DNA from: Seriola aureovittata
Lineage: Eukaryota > Chordata > Actinopteri > Carangiformes > Carangidae
DNA: 64,000 bases
Reading direction: 5' to 3'
NCBI RefSeq assembly: GCF_021018895.1
Contig: NC_079381.1
Coordinates: forward strand, 11,045,001 to 11,109,000
Part shown: piece after piece, positions 33,852-45,826 of the stretch
Layout: every line of letters starts with the position of its first letter
How positions within the stretch are numbered: position 1 is the first letter of the stretch
The notes under the pieces: model-generated
The model's database searches: none
Told to the model about the DNA's origin: nothing
What the model saw: the letters and a program-made list of their open reading frames with translations, nothing else
Position numbers and translations under genes: made by a program

Positions 33852-34261
33852 GAAAGCTGCAGTGGTGGAAGGTTACTAAGTACATTTACTCAAGTACTAA
33901 CTACAATGCTGATGCAATGCTTAAAAATGCATAAAAATAAAATTAAAGAGATTAAAATCAATTAAACTACTCAACAGTAGGCTATATAAAGTAGGTAGTA
34001 ACAATTAGCACCACCTTGACCAGTTACAATGCTGCTTGCATGTTAATGCCTTAGTGATGATAATCCAATGACACAGCCTATACATAACAATAAAACATTA
34101 ACGGAAGCGATTTTGCTTGTTTAATGAACAATTTAACTTTTGGTATTTTTGTTGCATTTTGCTATTCATATTTCTGTTAAAATTTGAATGTGGAACTTCG
34201 AGTAATGTGACTTTTACTATAGTGAAGGATCTGAATACTTTTTTCAACCACTGGAGAGCTG
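33852..34261. mobile_element. Non-autonomous hAT-like element with 8-bp target duplication
   Basis: The left end (33,860) reads CAGTGGTGGAA and the right end (34,253) reads TTCAACCACTG, an inverted terminal pair of the hAT type. The flanks are gaaagctg (33,852-33,859) and gagagctg (34,254-34,261), an 8-bp direct repeat with one mismatch, as expected for hAT. Internal blocks such as 'aagtacatttactcaagtac' and 'tagcaccaccttgaccag' are those of a very common percomorph repeat. No transposase is present. It lies about 140 bp upstream of the candidate pnpla7 promoter. Confidence 0.8.
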
Positions 34262-35249
34262 TCAGAAATGTTTAAAAGAAATTACACAAATACTGTAGCC
34301 TCTTATAAAATGTTTATTTTACAACATAAATGTTTAAAATATATATTTTAGATATGTTATGATTCCTGATAATATGTTCTTACTTTTCTGACTCTTTTAT
34401 TAAATTTGTGTGAAATTATTTCTGTTTCTCGGGCGGACAAACATGGGAACACATTCCTACAAGATCAACAAAAGGTTAAAGGAAAGACATACACATACAG
34501 GTGCAGACATATGCACACATGTTCATTCAATAGAGAATCTATGCAAATTTGCGCCTTTCCTGAAACAAATGATCTTCTCACTTCCTCATTTCTTTATTCG
34601 CACATCCAAAACTAGCCTTATAATCGGACTGAAATGCCAAATTTCATTTCACTGCAATATTTTCTATTTTTGCATTACTTCATTACTTGATATCATTGCT
34701 TCTTTATTTTGACATACTCTTATTCATGTTCTCTTTGAATTGCTTAAAAAGTTGGAAATGTGGACATTGATTCTGTCCTTGTATCCTATGTCCATAAACA
34801 TTTCTTTTCAACTTTCTGAATGTTTAAGAACACATAAGTTTAGTTTCTTTTTCACCTGATTCACTCAAAAATGTAATTACTATTCTGCAACCAATATTGG
34901 GTAAATGTTTAGACACAATACATGCATGTACAATGAGACATAACATAAATATTCTGTGGGATTTACAGTGCTTTCTCACTCTGACAGGGGCTGAATAAGA
35001 AATCCACATCAGTACAAGCAGAGCATGCCATAGTTCATACTGTATATACAAATACGAATTTTAAGCAACTTTGAAGTAACCGCAATACTTTTTATAGAAA
35101 GATAATGCAAACAGTGTTCATTATCCAAAATCATATAATTTTGACACAAATAAAACATAAATCATGTAGAGCTTTCAGACATTTTTGTCAGCATTTTCAT
35201 TCTCCTCTTCTTTGTTCTAACTGATGCTGCTTAACCTCTGCCTCTTGAG
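34262..35249 (-). other. Probable clic3 3' UTR and pnpla7-clic3 intergenic spacer
   Basis: The sequence is AT-rich without coding structure. On the minus strand AATAAA signals occur at about 34,313, 34,588 and 34,700 (TTTATT on plus). Any of these could end a clic3 transcript whose stop codon is at 35,250. I see no other gene. Confidence 0.4.
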
Positions 35250-38200
35250 CTATTTGTTCAGGTACTTGGCCACAGACTGGTAGGCAATGAGGATCTCTGA
35301 GTCATTTGGGCAGGTGTAGCGAAACTCATCCTTTTTGTAGGCGTTATCTAGGTAACGTGTCAGACCTTTCAGCTCTGCAGGGATAGCGAAGTCACGGTAC
35401 TGCTTACACACCACCTGGGGGAGGAAGGGTTTAAAGATTGTATTATTAGCAAAAACACACCAGTGGAATTTAGATAAAAAGACAAAGGAAATGTCGGCGC
35501 TCTTTTGATAATAGCAAAAACATTGAATCTGGGATCAGCTCATTAACCTCTTTTCACTCCTCTTTACCAGTGAGATGATAAAAAAGAGATTTCTGTCCTA
35601 TGGAAATAATGTTTTTATACAGTGAGTGCTGTTGAACTCTGCTCACCTTGACAATGTTGAGTTTGGGAAGCAAGTTACAGTCTGCCAAGGTGAGGGTGTC
35701 ACCATCCAGGTAGAGGCGTGAGGACTCAGTGGCATTCGGGTTTTTGTCCAGCTCATGAGGGAGGGGCGTCTCTAGGTACATGTTCAGCTTCACCAGAGTT
35801 GATAGAAATTTATTCTCTAGCACTGAAAGACAGTGAGGTGTTATACTCCAGGTCACAGTCTCCCTCATGTGGCTACATATGAAACATTAAGTAATGTAAA
35901 TGCATTTTGAACCAATGCCCTTACTGTCATTTAGAGTAGGATTGGGATTCTTTATATATCCTGAGAATTTTCGGAAGATGTCTTCTCCCGCACCGTTGGA
36001 CTCTTTGTATCGACAGCACAATTTAGGATACCTAGAGAGTAAAAATGTTATTGTGCTGGTGAGCGTGTGTCGGTGCAGTATGAATGAGATATTCAGTATG
36101 TTTCAATAACTGAAAAATACTCGTCAGAAAATATATTAAACTATTAGCTTGCGTCTCTATGTTTGTGTTGTTTGAATGGAAACAGGGTGCAGTCCACTCA
36201 CTGTGGTGGGGCTAAGGTCTCCTCCAGGAACTCCTCAATCTTGTTAGTGTCTGTTTTGACCTCATCGTTGTAGATGAGGAAGGGAGGCTGAGAGCCTGGA
36301 GCCAAAGCCTTGAGCACATCAGGTGCCCTGCAATAGAAGCCAAACACAAACATCTCTTTTACATAATAACTGACAGTTTCTGTGAGGGAATTTTCTCTTG
36401 TCCACCTAATGAATGACTGACTCAGGGTGAAAGGTCAGTGTGAGGCCCTGGGTCTCTGAGCCACAGCTACTGCATTAAATCTTACAGGCCTTGAGACGCT
36501 CAAGTGGCTCCTGCAGACACAGCTGTGGTTTTCTACTGATACTACTGGTGCCAGGGTTGATAACAGCAGACCTCGGATGGTCAGTAACAAGTGGCTGGGT
36601 GTTCTAAGAATCAGCACTTGGGTTTATATAGTCATGTTTCCTGGTTTGTGGTTAATGAACCAATAGTGTATTTACACATCCCTCTTCTTCCTCTTATTTT
36701 AGATGTTTGACCAATTATGGAGTGTAAGCTATCTAGTAATTTCTCTAAGGGTATAAAGACTCTACTCAGGGGTTCCTGCTTCAGATTTGAGGTGACATCA
36801 TGCACAGAAACCTGTATTGATGAATCCTCCTTTCTCCTTGGGCTCAAGCTTCAATAAACATCCTCAGCGTAAGACATCCTGGACTCAAGAGCTCTTTCTT
36901 CACCAATGATGATAATAATAGAATAAGAACAGTTTCCCTTTTAAATGGTCTCTAGTTGCATTTCCTAATTCCTAAGTTTGGTTTTCAGGAGGAAGATAAT
37001 CTTTTGAGTTTCTTGTTATTGTCATTTGCAGTTTTTCTTAGAAATAAACAACACCATATCACTACCCCTTTGGATTCAAATCAGCTACACTGTAAAACAG
37101 GCAGAGTGTTGCACAGTATTGTGGAGAATGTAAAGAAGAAAAATGTGAAACCAGGTTTCTTATGAGAGTTGAAATTGTGCAATGGCGGTCAGAAAGAAAT
37201 ATCTGGGGAACTCCGATTATAGATGTGAAACTAAAAATCCTTTATTAATATATTAATTATTAATTGAATTAATACTATATCTGTATCTATATCTATATAT
37301 CTGACCTACTGAGTGGGTTTAATCTTGCTGGAAAAGTTTGTTTCTTATCTGTGTTTGAACTTTAATGGCTGTAGCACTGAAGTCCAGTTAATGAAACATT
37401 TAAACAGTTTTTTGCTTTCAACCTCAACACTTTCTTTACAGTCACCTTGAAGAACAAGGGGTGTGGGAACAATAAGATGAACCACATTAAAACATAACGT
37501 GGTACAATCGTCCTGCCATAAATGCAAAATGAAATGTGTGTTGAGATTTCATCAGAAAGCAGCTAAGGTAAATTATATAAAATAAGGTAGTATGTTTTAT
37601 CGGATCGTGCTACACTGTAGGTTTATGTGTTAATGTCTCTAACCCCTGTTAGTCTCAAAGACACGACTGAATACTTTATTAAGAATGAAAAAAAAAAAAA
37701 AGGTGCTCTCACCTCTTCATGTCCACAGTGGTGAGAGTAAAGTTTGCCCCTTTTAACCAAAGAATCATGAAGAGTCTCTGACAGAAAGGGCAGTTCCCCA
37801 CACTCTCAGCATCCACACTGGCCTGCCAGACACACACACATTATACGTTATAAACACTTACATTTTTCATTGTTCGCAAATAGTGAGGTGAAAACAAAGC
37901 AAATACGTTTCTGAAATGGCACAGTGGGTATGTACGTTGGTTTTGGCGTTAGCGTTGTAATGTATCTGACTAAACTATGAATACCTGCACAGGCATTCTT
38001 GTCGATCCTGCTCTGCTCTGACAGTCTGAATGCAACCGCCTAGGAATTTTAAACAGAGGGCTGAGGCAGCTTTCCACCCAGATTAAGCAAACTAGTATTT
38101 AAATGGGGCTTACTATCTCAGATATATCATAGTAAATATTTTCCACCACAGCCTCATATTACTGAGTCACAGGCTTTTGTGGCAGCTAAGGTATTTTTTT

Positions 38201-38512
38201 AAAAGGGCAGGACACAAGTTTCCAAACTGGACAGGCCTCTTTTCAGGTTCTACTGTTAACTGATACAACAGTCCAGCACAAAGGAGACACTTCAGCTGTA
38301 TTATTTCAACTATAAATAGTTCATATAATAACTGTAAAAGGCATTACAGTATGATTATATTTGATTTGAGTCTTAACAAGCCTGTTTCATCCACATGCAG
38401 ATTTAAAAAAAATCTTTTTTAGAAAGTTTAAAAAACAAACAAACACATAACACATCACAATTATTGTATGTCTTACCTTAACGAAGAGTTCAATCTTCGG
38501 GGCCTCGGCCAT
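35250..38512 (-). CDS. clic3: Chloride intracellular channel protein 3
   Basis: CLIC proteins are glutathione-transferase-fold, glutaredoxin-like proteins that exist as soluble and membrane-associated forms. CLIC3 is linked to endosomal recycling and chloride conductance in mammals. Coding exons, 5' to 3': 38477-38512, 37713-37822, 36202-36327, 35925-36031, 35647-35822, 35250-35414. The total is 720 nt and 239 residues, against about 236 in human CLIC3. The protein opens [12 protein letters not shown]. The thioredoxin-fold CPFC motif falls at residues 23-26, followed by the putative transmembrane stretch ([15 protein letters not shown]). The C-terminal all-helical domain carries the family signature [21 protein letters not shown] minus-strand donor at 38,759 (AGTGT|GTGAGT) and an acceptor near 38,578 suggest a non-coding first exon (low confidence). 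The neighbours pnpla7 and fut7 fit the 9q34.3 gene set. Confidence 0.95.
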
Positions 38513-40141
38513 CTTTCTTTCTCTCTGTCTGTCTTTTTCTCTCTTTTAATGTCCACCTATCTCCTCTGGATTTGTTTCTGTCACGGTTGATGCAAAGACA
38601 AGACAGAGATTTTAAAAAACAAACTGTGATTGTGAAGTTTATACCTCTAAGTAATGATGACTCTCATTCTTTCACTCATACACACACTGTCACACACTTC
38701 AGCCTCTCAAGGTTTTGATGAAACTGGTGTTAAGATGTATTACTGAAGCTTATACTCACACACTGCTGGTCACAGTCAGCGCCTGCTCTGTCTGTAATTT
38801 ATTTTTTTAATTCCACTGTTTCACCTCTCCCTCTCCTCTTCGCTGTGTCTGCTTTTTGTTCGTCTCTCACCACACCTGTCAAGCTTTGAGAGGCAGCCTA
38901 CTCCCCCTCCGGACTTTCCAGTCTAACCAGCAAATCTGGATCTCGCCTCTCAACCTTTCAGCCTTGCACCATATTCTCTGAAAGACATATCTCACTCTCA
39001 ATCTGTTACTGTCCCAGTTTGTCCACTTTGGTCTAAATTTGCCTCTTTCTGCCCCCGTTTGCTCTCTGTCTCTTCCTCCACATAAAATTGAAGAGTTTAG
39101 TCAGTAGGTGGATTATTATAGGCTGATGGTTAACAGAATTATCTGTTGTTTGTCTATGAGGCAAGATCTAGAATGTTAGTTATATAAAATACTTAATGTT
39201 CAGAAAATACAACATAAAGATCCAGTAAATTAAATAAAAAATAAGAAACATTGCATGTTTACAACAAAATTAATTTTGTTTAGTTCAGTTTAAAGATGGT
39301 GTACCTATAACATAAGTAGGTATAGGTATATTAGTACATATAAATAAAAGGCCACTTACAATGATTGTACAGCACAACTTAATTTATTTCCTTTAAAGTA
39401 CTAGATTTAACCACTTTTTACATTATTTGGCCAGAAGTATGTTGATGACCAAACATTACACTCCTATTTTATTGCTGACCATCTCACACCAAAACCATAA
39501 TATGTTGCTGTAACAGCTCTTACACTTCTGATTAGGCTTTCCACAGGATTTGTGCAACCTGGCTGCAGGGATTTGCACTCATTGAGCAGCAAGTTGATGT
39601 TTCTTCCCAAAGGCGTTTGATGTTGCAGGCCAGTCCAGTTCGTCCTCACCACAAACTGAGACAATGGCAGTATTTTTTATGGACCTTAGTTTGTGCCCAG
39701 GGCACTGTCATACTTCAAACAGGAACTGGCTTCTCCTAAACTGCTGCCACAAAGTTCCGAGCCTGTCTTAAGTATCACTGTATGCTGTAGTGTTTAGATG
39801 TTTCTTCATTTGAACAAAGGGGAATGAGCCAAACAAATAAAAATAGTCTAGTATGTGGCAACATAGTGTGTTTGTCTTATCATGTCAGAAAAATTTCAAG
39901 GATTGGGGAAATGGTCATGCTGAGGACACGAGATTTGTCTGGTATCCAGTACCGGCCTTCATGTCTCTGTCTTCCTCCATTCCTCTCTCTCTCCCCCTCT
40001 CTCTCTCTCTGCTGTGTCAACAGCAGAGAGAGACTGAGAGACTGTGTTTGTTTTGTGAACATCCCCAAGTTTACTTTCAGTCGCCTATCAGCATTCATGA
40101 CCGGCAGAAAATGCTCTCATGTAGCAGGTATTTGCTGAGGA

Positions 40142-40150
40142 CACCCCCCC

Positions 40151-40189
<39 letters not shown>

Positions 40190-40190
40190 G
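40142..40190. repeat. Poly(C) followed by (CA)n microsatellite
   Basis: A run of about ten C followed by roughly 19 CA units. Confidence 0.95.
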
Positions 40191-40796
40191 CAAAGCTGAA
40201 ATAAAGAGATACAAGGCTGTAAGTGTAAGGGTGTGACATTAACTCATTAATGGCGTTGTCCTGTGAACAAGTCAGATTCATAGATCGTACAAGGTTAATT
40301 AAAGCCATTTACTCTCTAGTAAATTGTATATAATGGATGGATAATTTTGACATGCCAAAATCTCCTGAGCAAGCATGATGGAATGAAAGGCATGTGCTAA
40401 TTATCGTCGCCTTCCTTCACTATTGTTTGGGTTGACTGTTTAACAATGCATGAAACAAACTGGTGAGTATCTGTACAGTAAAATGATTTAAAAATCAAAA
40501 ATTCAAGGGTTTTGAAAAAAAAATTCAAATTACATTTGCACCACAGGAGTGACATGTAAAGCAACATCTGTGGTGGTTTTTCTTGGACCTAAGCCCTTTT
40601 CTGATTTTAAAGCTGCACTTCTCACAACCGTAACTGAATTTGGTCCCGAGCCTGACTATTTGAGGTGCCACAGAAACCCTCCTAATCAGTGAATTAAAAT
40701 CATCTGTAGACATGGACTCACGTAGTTCACGGAGATTCTGAGAGTTTCACTCGGTGCAAGTTTCCATTTTCCAGTATTATAGTGTATATAGTAGTA

Positions 40797-41044
40797 TCGA
40801 CACCCTCTTAAAATAATGGCCTAAGTCATTTTTTCAGGTTTTTCAGGAAACACAAAAAACTCAACAAAAGAGTCACACTTTTGACATAGGCCATTATACA
40901 ACCGGGGGTAGAATTGCATGTTCCCCTCAACTGAGGATTCAGGTGATTTTACCAGAGGTGGCCAGCATCATGAGGGGGTGATTTAGGCAAAAAAAACATT
41001 TTTGTCAAAACATGACTTAGGCCATTATTTTAGGAAGGTGACGG
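40797..41044. mobile_element. Short element (about 250 bp) with terminal inverted repeats, flanked by TA
   Basis: The left end (40,797-40,829) and the reverse complement of the right end (41,012-41,044) share cacc-tc-taaaataatggcctaagtca with few mismatches. Both ends abut a TA dinucleotide (40,795-40,796 and 41,045-41,046). A third copy of the core (ataggccattata) lies inside at about 40,886. There is no open frame. The structure is that of a MITE; TA flanks would fit a Tc1/mariner-type mobiliser. Confidence 0.6.
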
Positions 41045-42786
41045 TATAATACTTACATTATACATCATAATGACATTATAATACTTACAAGATATGATTA
41101 CAAGCACATATGGAACAGTACAGTTGATATAAAATACAATAGACATCAAAATACAAATATAATATTGTAGCTTAAGCAATTTATATACTAAAACCGATGC
41201 ATTTTTCTCCCACACAACCAGAATAAGATAGTAACATAAGATTGAACTTTATCAATCCTAAAGAAAAAGAATTGTGGCCAAGATGCTTTATATACTTTAC
41301 ATAGTGTAGAAAGAGTGAAACAGAATAAATAATAAATAACAAATAAATAATTTGCCCAATGATAATTAAATGAACCAGCAACAATGGCTTGCTTTTTATA
41401 TGATAAGGAAAGTAATGCAGGACCATGCATTGGATGCTATTGTAATTTATTGGTTAGGATTTCTAAAAAAGAAAAAAAAAAAACTAAAGAAAAAGGAAAT
41501 TGCAGTGAGTCATATTACCTACTAAAAGCAAAAGACAAACCATGAACCTGCATTAACAAGGGGCTTCTGGGAGCCCAGGGCACTCATTTTCTCCAGTTGA
41601 TGATCCAGCCTTCGCAAGTCCAACGTGAACGCATTGTCAGCCTTACTCTGTAGCACACTCCCCTCTTGTGGCCTTTACAGCATATAGCATAACTGTGAAC
41701 TTGACATGAATGTAAGCTGCAGTTTAGGATGTGGTTGACAAACAGTTTTTATTGCATGTGCAGAAGAAGCTGGTGCACAGATGATTTGGTCCTGTTTCTT
41801 TGGTGTAGAAAAGTGCCTCTGATGATTTTTTGGATTGTCTGATCAGATTTTCATAAGCCGTGAAAGTCAGCTGGTAAAGAAAGACACTTGGAAGCATCTG
41901 TGACTGTATGAGTAAACCATTTCAGCACAGGCACATTTGCTCACACACACCCCCCAAAAAAAAAATCCCAGAAACCAGGTGACAACCAGTAGAGGTATAA
42001 ACTCATACAAATTAAAACCGGTGTAGACAAAATAATGTTTGAGTTGAGAAAAATGTGAGACCGATAATACAATAAAAGAATCAATATTTGTGCTGATAAA
42101 GTAAAAGAGTAAAAAAGTTAACCTCAACATGTGTTTCAGTAAAGCTAAAACCTAGTGAGGAGTCATTCATGACCTGTAACATCAGCCTTTTTCTTGAGAA
42201 ATACTCGTTTGCCGTTTCCTGCTGCTGAGACTTCTGCTTGTTCATTTCATTTCATTTCTTAGTGCTAACAAACCCGACACCAATGGTGCGAACCTATTGA
42301 TGGCCAAATGTGATAAGCAGATGCAAGTATGTAATAATATTCTAAATAAAATCCAATTTTGGCTTTTTTTCCCCTCTACAGACAACAAAACACAGCTTTT
42401 TGCTGCTCAGGCTGGTTCGGAATAATATTTTATTCAGAGAATACATGTGTAATGTAAAAATCTGCTAAAAGCAAAAGTCTATATCAATAATATTAAAATA
42501 ATATTTTTACTATATTTTTTGCACAAAAGATTCACTGATGATGACTCACTGGTGTGTGTAAACTCCATCCTCATGCAAGATCATGCTCAACATTTCCTCT
42601 TTTTCCATCAGTGCACAAATATAGTTGTTGAGTGCTACCACAGCGATAATGGAGAGGAAAAAGCAGTTACTAGAAGGCAGGAACTAAAGAGGGAGGGAGC
42701 AGGTAACACAATGCTGAGCTCAAATCATATTTTTCAGAGAACCGCGCCTCAGCTTCCTTAAAAGCGGCCGTGTTTTTGTTTTTTAG

Positions 42787-42883
42787 ACGCCTCAGGCTTC
42801 ACATCTTGCACTAACCAGCAGCGACCAAAAATTATATCAGTGTTGACTGAGGAAGGAGCACAGACCGCTGATCTCATGAACAG
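42787..42883 (+). other. fut7: Candidate 5' non-coding exon of fut7
   Basis: The segment is bounded by a polypyrimidine-rich acceptor (gtttttgttttttag) and a plausible donor (AACAG|GTTAGTG). It lies on the fut7 strand 1.7 kb upstream of the next candidate exon. It shows no convincing initiating frame. FUT7 genes in mammals have several 5' untranslated exons. It could instead belong to a non-coding RNA or be a chance pair of splice signals. Confidence 0.25.
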
Positions 42884-44626
42884 GTTAGTGGAGGAAGCTT
42901 TGGGTTTTCTCTCTCTTGTATCGATCTGGTCATCATGGTCAGACATATGAAATGTATTTTCTTTTTGTTCTCTTTATGGCAAGAAGTAAAAAATCTGAAT
43001 GTCAGAGCTCACTCTTTGCACTTTGCACTGTCAGTGAATAAATACATTGGGGGGGTTGAAGGTACATTGGCATAACACTTGCATCAAGCAGCCCACAACA
43101 GCACCACTGCCAATCTAAACCGTTCACCACATCCTGTACAAAGATTGTCTTTCAGTCTCAATTGTACATGATCACTTACAAAAAGAATGTCTCTAATAAT
43201 ATTAAATCAAATCTGGGTGCCCTCGTGTTTTAATTATTCTGGTTACCATATTCTACAAAGACATGCGTACATATGGCTGTACATCAGAAACTACTTTTTC
43301 TCATTAAGTAGTTAACAACCAAATGATGTTGTTTTGAGTAAAGATTTAAGCCTCAAAACAAGGGGAATGAAATAAAATGTAGCTATGGTTTTCTCTTGTG
43401 TTGTTCTGTATAGTTTAGCAGCATGGTTCTGTGTATTTTATGCAGCAGAGATGCTCTTTATGTTTATTGTGTGTTCAGATAGTGTAAGCCATGACAAATG
43501 AGCTTGTATTAACTGCCTCAGAGCAAACAATTTACACAGGACTTATTGCTGCATATATGGGTAATAATAGTAATGGCAACTTGTAATCTGATGATACGTT
43601 TTGCTTTGTTTCTTGCCCTGTTAGAAAAGACCAGTGCAAACCGGAATGAGTGCACTTAAGCAATATTGGCAGTCAGTCTGAATGAAGTAATCAGCAACAT
43701 CATTTATAAGGTTAAATGAAAATGAAACATAATTTAGATCCTGCTAGTTCTATTATTTTAGACAGAAAAGTCCATTCAGTTTTCTCTCATAAGAAATAAA
43801 AAGTTTGAATTATCAGGTCCCATCCAAATTTCATAAAGGGCACGATATTAAAAGTTGCTCCTTAATAAAATAAGAGACATATTGAGGGTTAATTTTATCT
43901 GTGACATCCATGACTTCGCCATCTTTATTTATTTCACATTGTGCAGTAGTTTCCACAGGTTTACACAAACGTTGAAATAGTAAATATATATGTGTCGTTA
44001 TGAAATTATTGATGAAAGTTACTAAAGTTAGTTTTGATATGTGTGCTCACTTTTTCACTTTCATACACTACCTTACAAAAAAGAAAAATATCTACCTCTC
44101 AAAAGCTCCTTTTGCTCACATCCTTCCTGGGTTTTTATCAGTTCCTTATTTGTAACAAGTTCAGTTTTCCTTTGTCTTACGCAAAGTGAAACCCTGTAGT
44201 ATGAAGTCTGCGATCAGGGTTCACCATGCGGCTCTCTGTTCATCTTAAAGATTTCACATTTCATGATGTACTTTACCCATAGAAAAAACACGTGTATCAG
44301 TTAGCCAATCAACTTTAAAGAAGCTAGAGAATTATCACTACCACAAATAACATTTTTTTTGTAATTGGATGATATTCAATCAACTATTTCTCTTTCTCGC
44401 TCGACACTTTTGGATTTATTACAAAAAAATACTCCCTCAGTTACCCTATAAATTTAATGAAATTCTTGTGTGCCATAACCTGATAGTGAAGTTTTGTTTT
44501 TCCAAAGTGAATCCTGGGTGATCCTTGATTTTAATGATGGATGTCAATGGATGGGGCAGTTAACAGCAGTTAAGGCTTCTTAGCGCAGTTATTTCTCTAA
44601 ATACTCTCTTTCTTTTTTCTGTATAG

Positions 44627-44750
44627 GAAAAAAACAAGCTTACATAAGTTTCTCTTGAGTTGTGGTGGAGCAGAGACGTGTCATGGTCTCTGATTTGAGT
44701 GGGTGGTGTCTTCATACTGGCAGTCACAGGCTTTGTTGGAGTGTCTGATG
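44627..44750 (+). other. fut7: Candidate upstream exon of fut7, ending in an in-frame ATG
   Basis: A very strong acceptor (tttcttttttctgtatag) opens the segment and a consensus donor closes it (CTGATG|GTGAGT). The last three bases are ATG. Splicing to the acceptor at 45,355 (cccttttgtgacag) would put this ATG in frame with the fut7 coding exon, adding 13 residues starting MGQDNTKK. An upstream short frame beginning near 44,681 would precede it. Confidence 0.5.
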
Positions 44751-45355
44751 GTGAGTCATCATTGCAATGCTATAATAACTAATACATATGAAGAAAGAAA
44801 GAAAGTTGTAATTTGTAAGAAAATGTATATCATCAGCTATTATCTACAACATCAATGAGCTCTGTAGTTTGCAGAGTGCTTCTTTCTGCAGTTTCCCTGT
44901 TCATTTTAAGCTGGTTGGTAAATTACAGACATGTCTGATGTTTATGCAAACACTAGAATAAAACATGCATGGCTTGTACTAAAAGGTGTGTCATCAGTCT
45001 GTATAATTCTGAGGATATGAATTAGTAATTATATTTGTGATTTTACTTCACATTTAAAAGCAAAAACTACCACACCCCAAGAATCCCCTTTTGAATCGGT
45101 GTCTTTTCCTGTTTGTATAATGTCAGAACAAGGTCATGCTCATCAGCTGTGTTGATACTTCCTGTGGTTCCCCGCTAATCTACTTTGAGTACATTTTTAA
45201 ATTACATGAATACTTGATACAATGATATTCTAATTAATATTGAGTATTGTCCCTGAATGTGTAGGGCTACTTTTCATGTTTTCAGGCAAAAGGTTAAGAC
45301 ACATATACCTCACTGCACCTTCATAATCCTACTTCTTAATTCCCTTTTGTGACAG

Positions 45356-45696
45356 GGGCAGGATAACACTAAAAAGACTCTACTCAATTCAATGAAGAAG
45401 GGCATCCTCTTCTGCTTTCTCTGTGTTTTACTGCTGTGTCTTTTCATTAAATGGCCAAGTGAATTAAAGACCCTGGCAGCCAACCATCCCAGCACCTTCT
45501 TTTGCAGCAGCAGCATCAGCAGCAGCAACAGCAGCAACATCAGCAGCAGCAGCAGCAGCAACAGCAGCTGCAGCTGCAGCAGCAGCAACAACAGCAGCTG
45601 CAGCAGCAACAACAGCAGCTGCAGCAGCAGCAACATCAACAGCAGCAGCAGCAGCAATAGCAGCTGCAGCTGCAGCAACAGCAGCAGCAACATCAA

Positions 45697-45733
<37 letters not shown>

Positions 45734-45795
45734 TGCAGCTGCAGCAGCAGCAGCAACATCAACAGCAGCAGCAGCAGCTGCAGCTGCAGCAACAG

Positions 45796-45826
<31 letters not shown>

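Larger units (their letters stand above)
38761..42786. other. clic3-fut7 intergenic region
   Basis: No gene was recognised in these 4 kb. It holds a C-run followed by a (CA)n tract (40,142-40,190), a short element with terminal inverted repeats (40,797-41,044) and two short open segments that I could not assign (minus 40,525-40,713 and minus about 41,555-41,655). The rest is AT-rich unique sequence. Confidence 0.55.

Noticed and set aside
40525..40713. Minus-strand 62-codon frame with Cys pairs (GCEKC .. CHSCG) that could suggest a zinc ribbon, and a VRLGTKFSYG string faintly like a FERM-domain end
   Set aside because: Too short, no flanking exons that extend it, Cys spacing does not match a family I know, and the two resemblances contradict each other.
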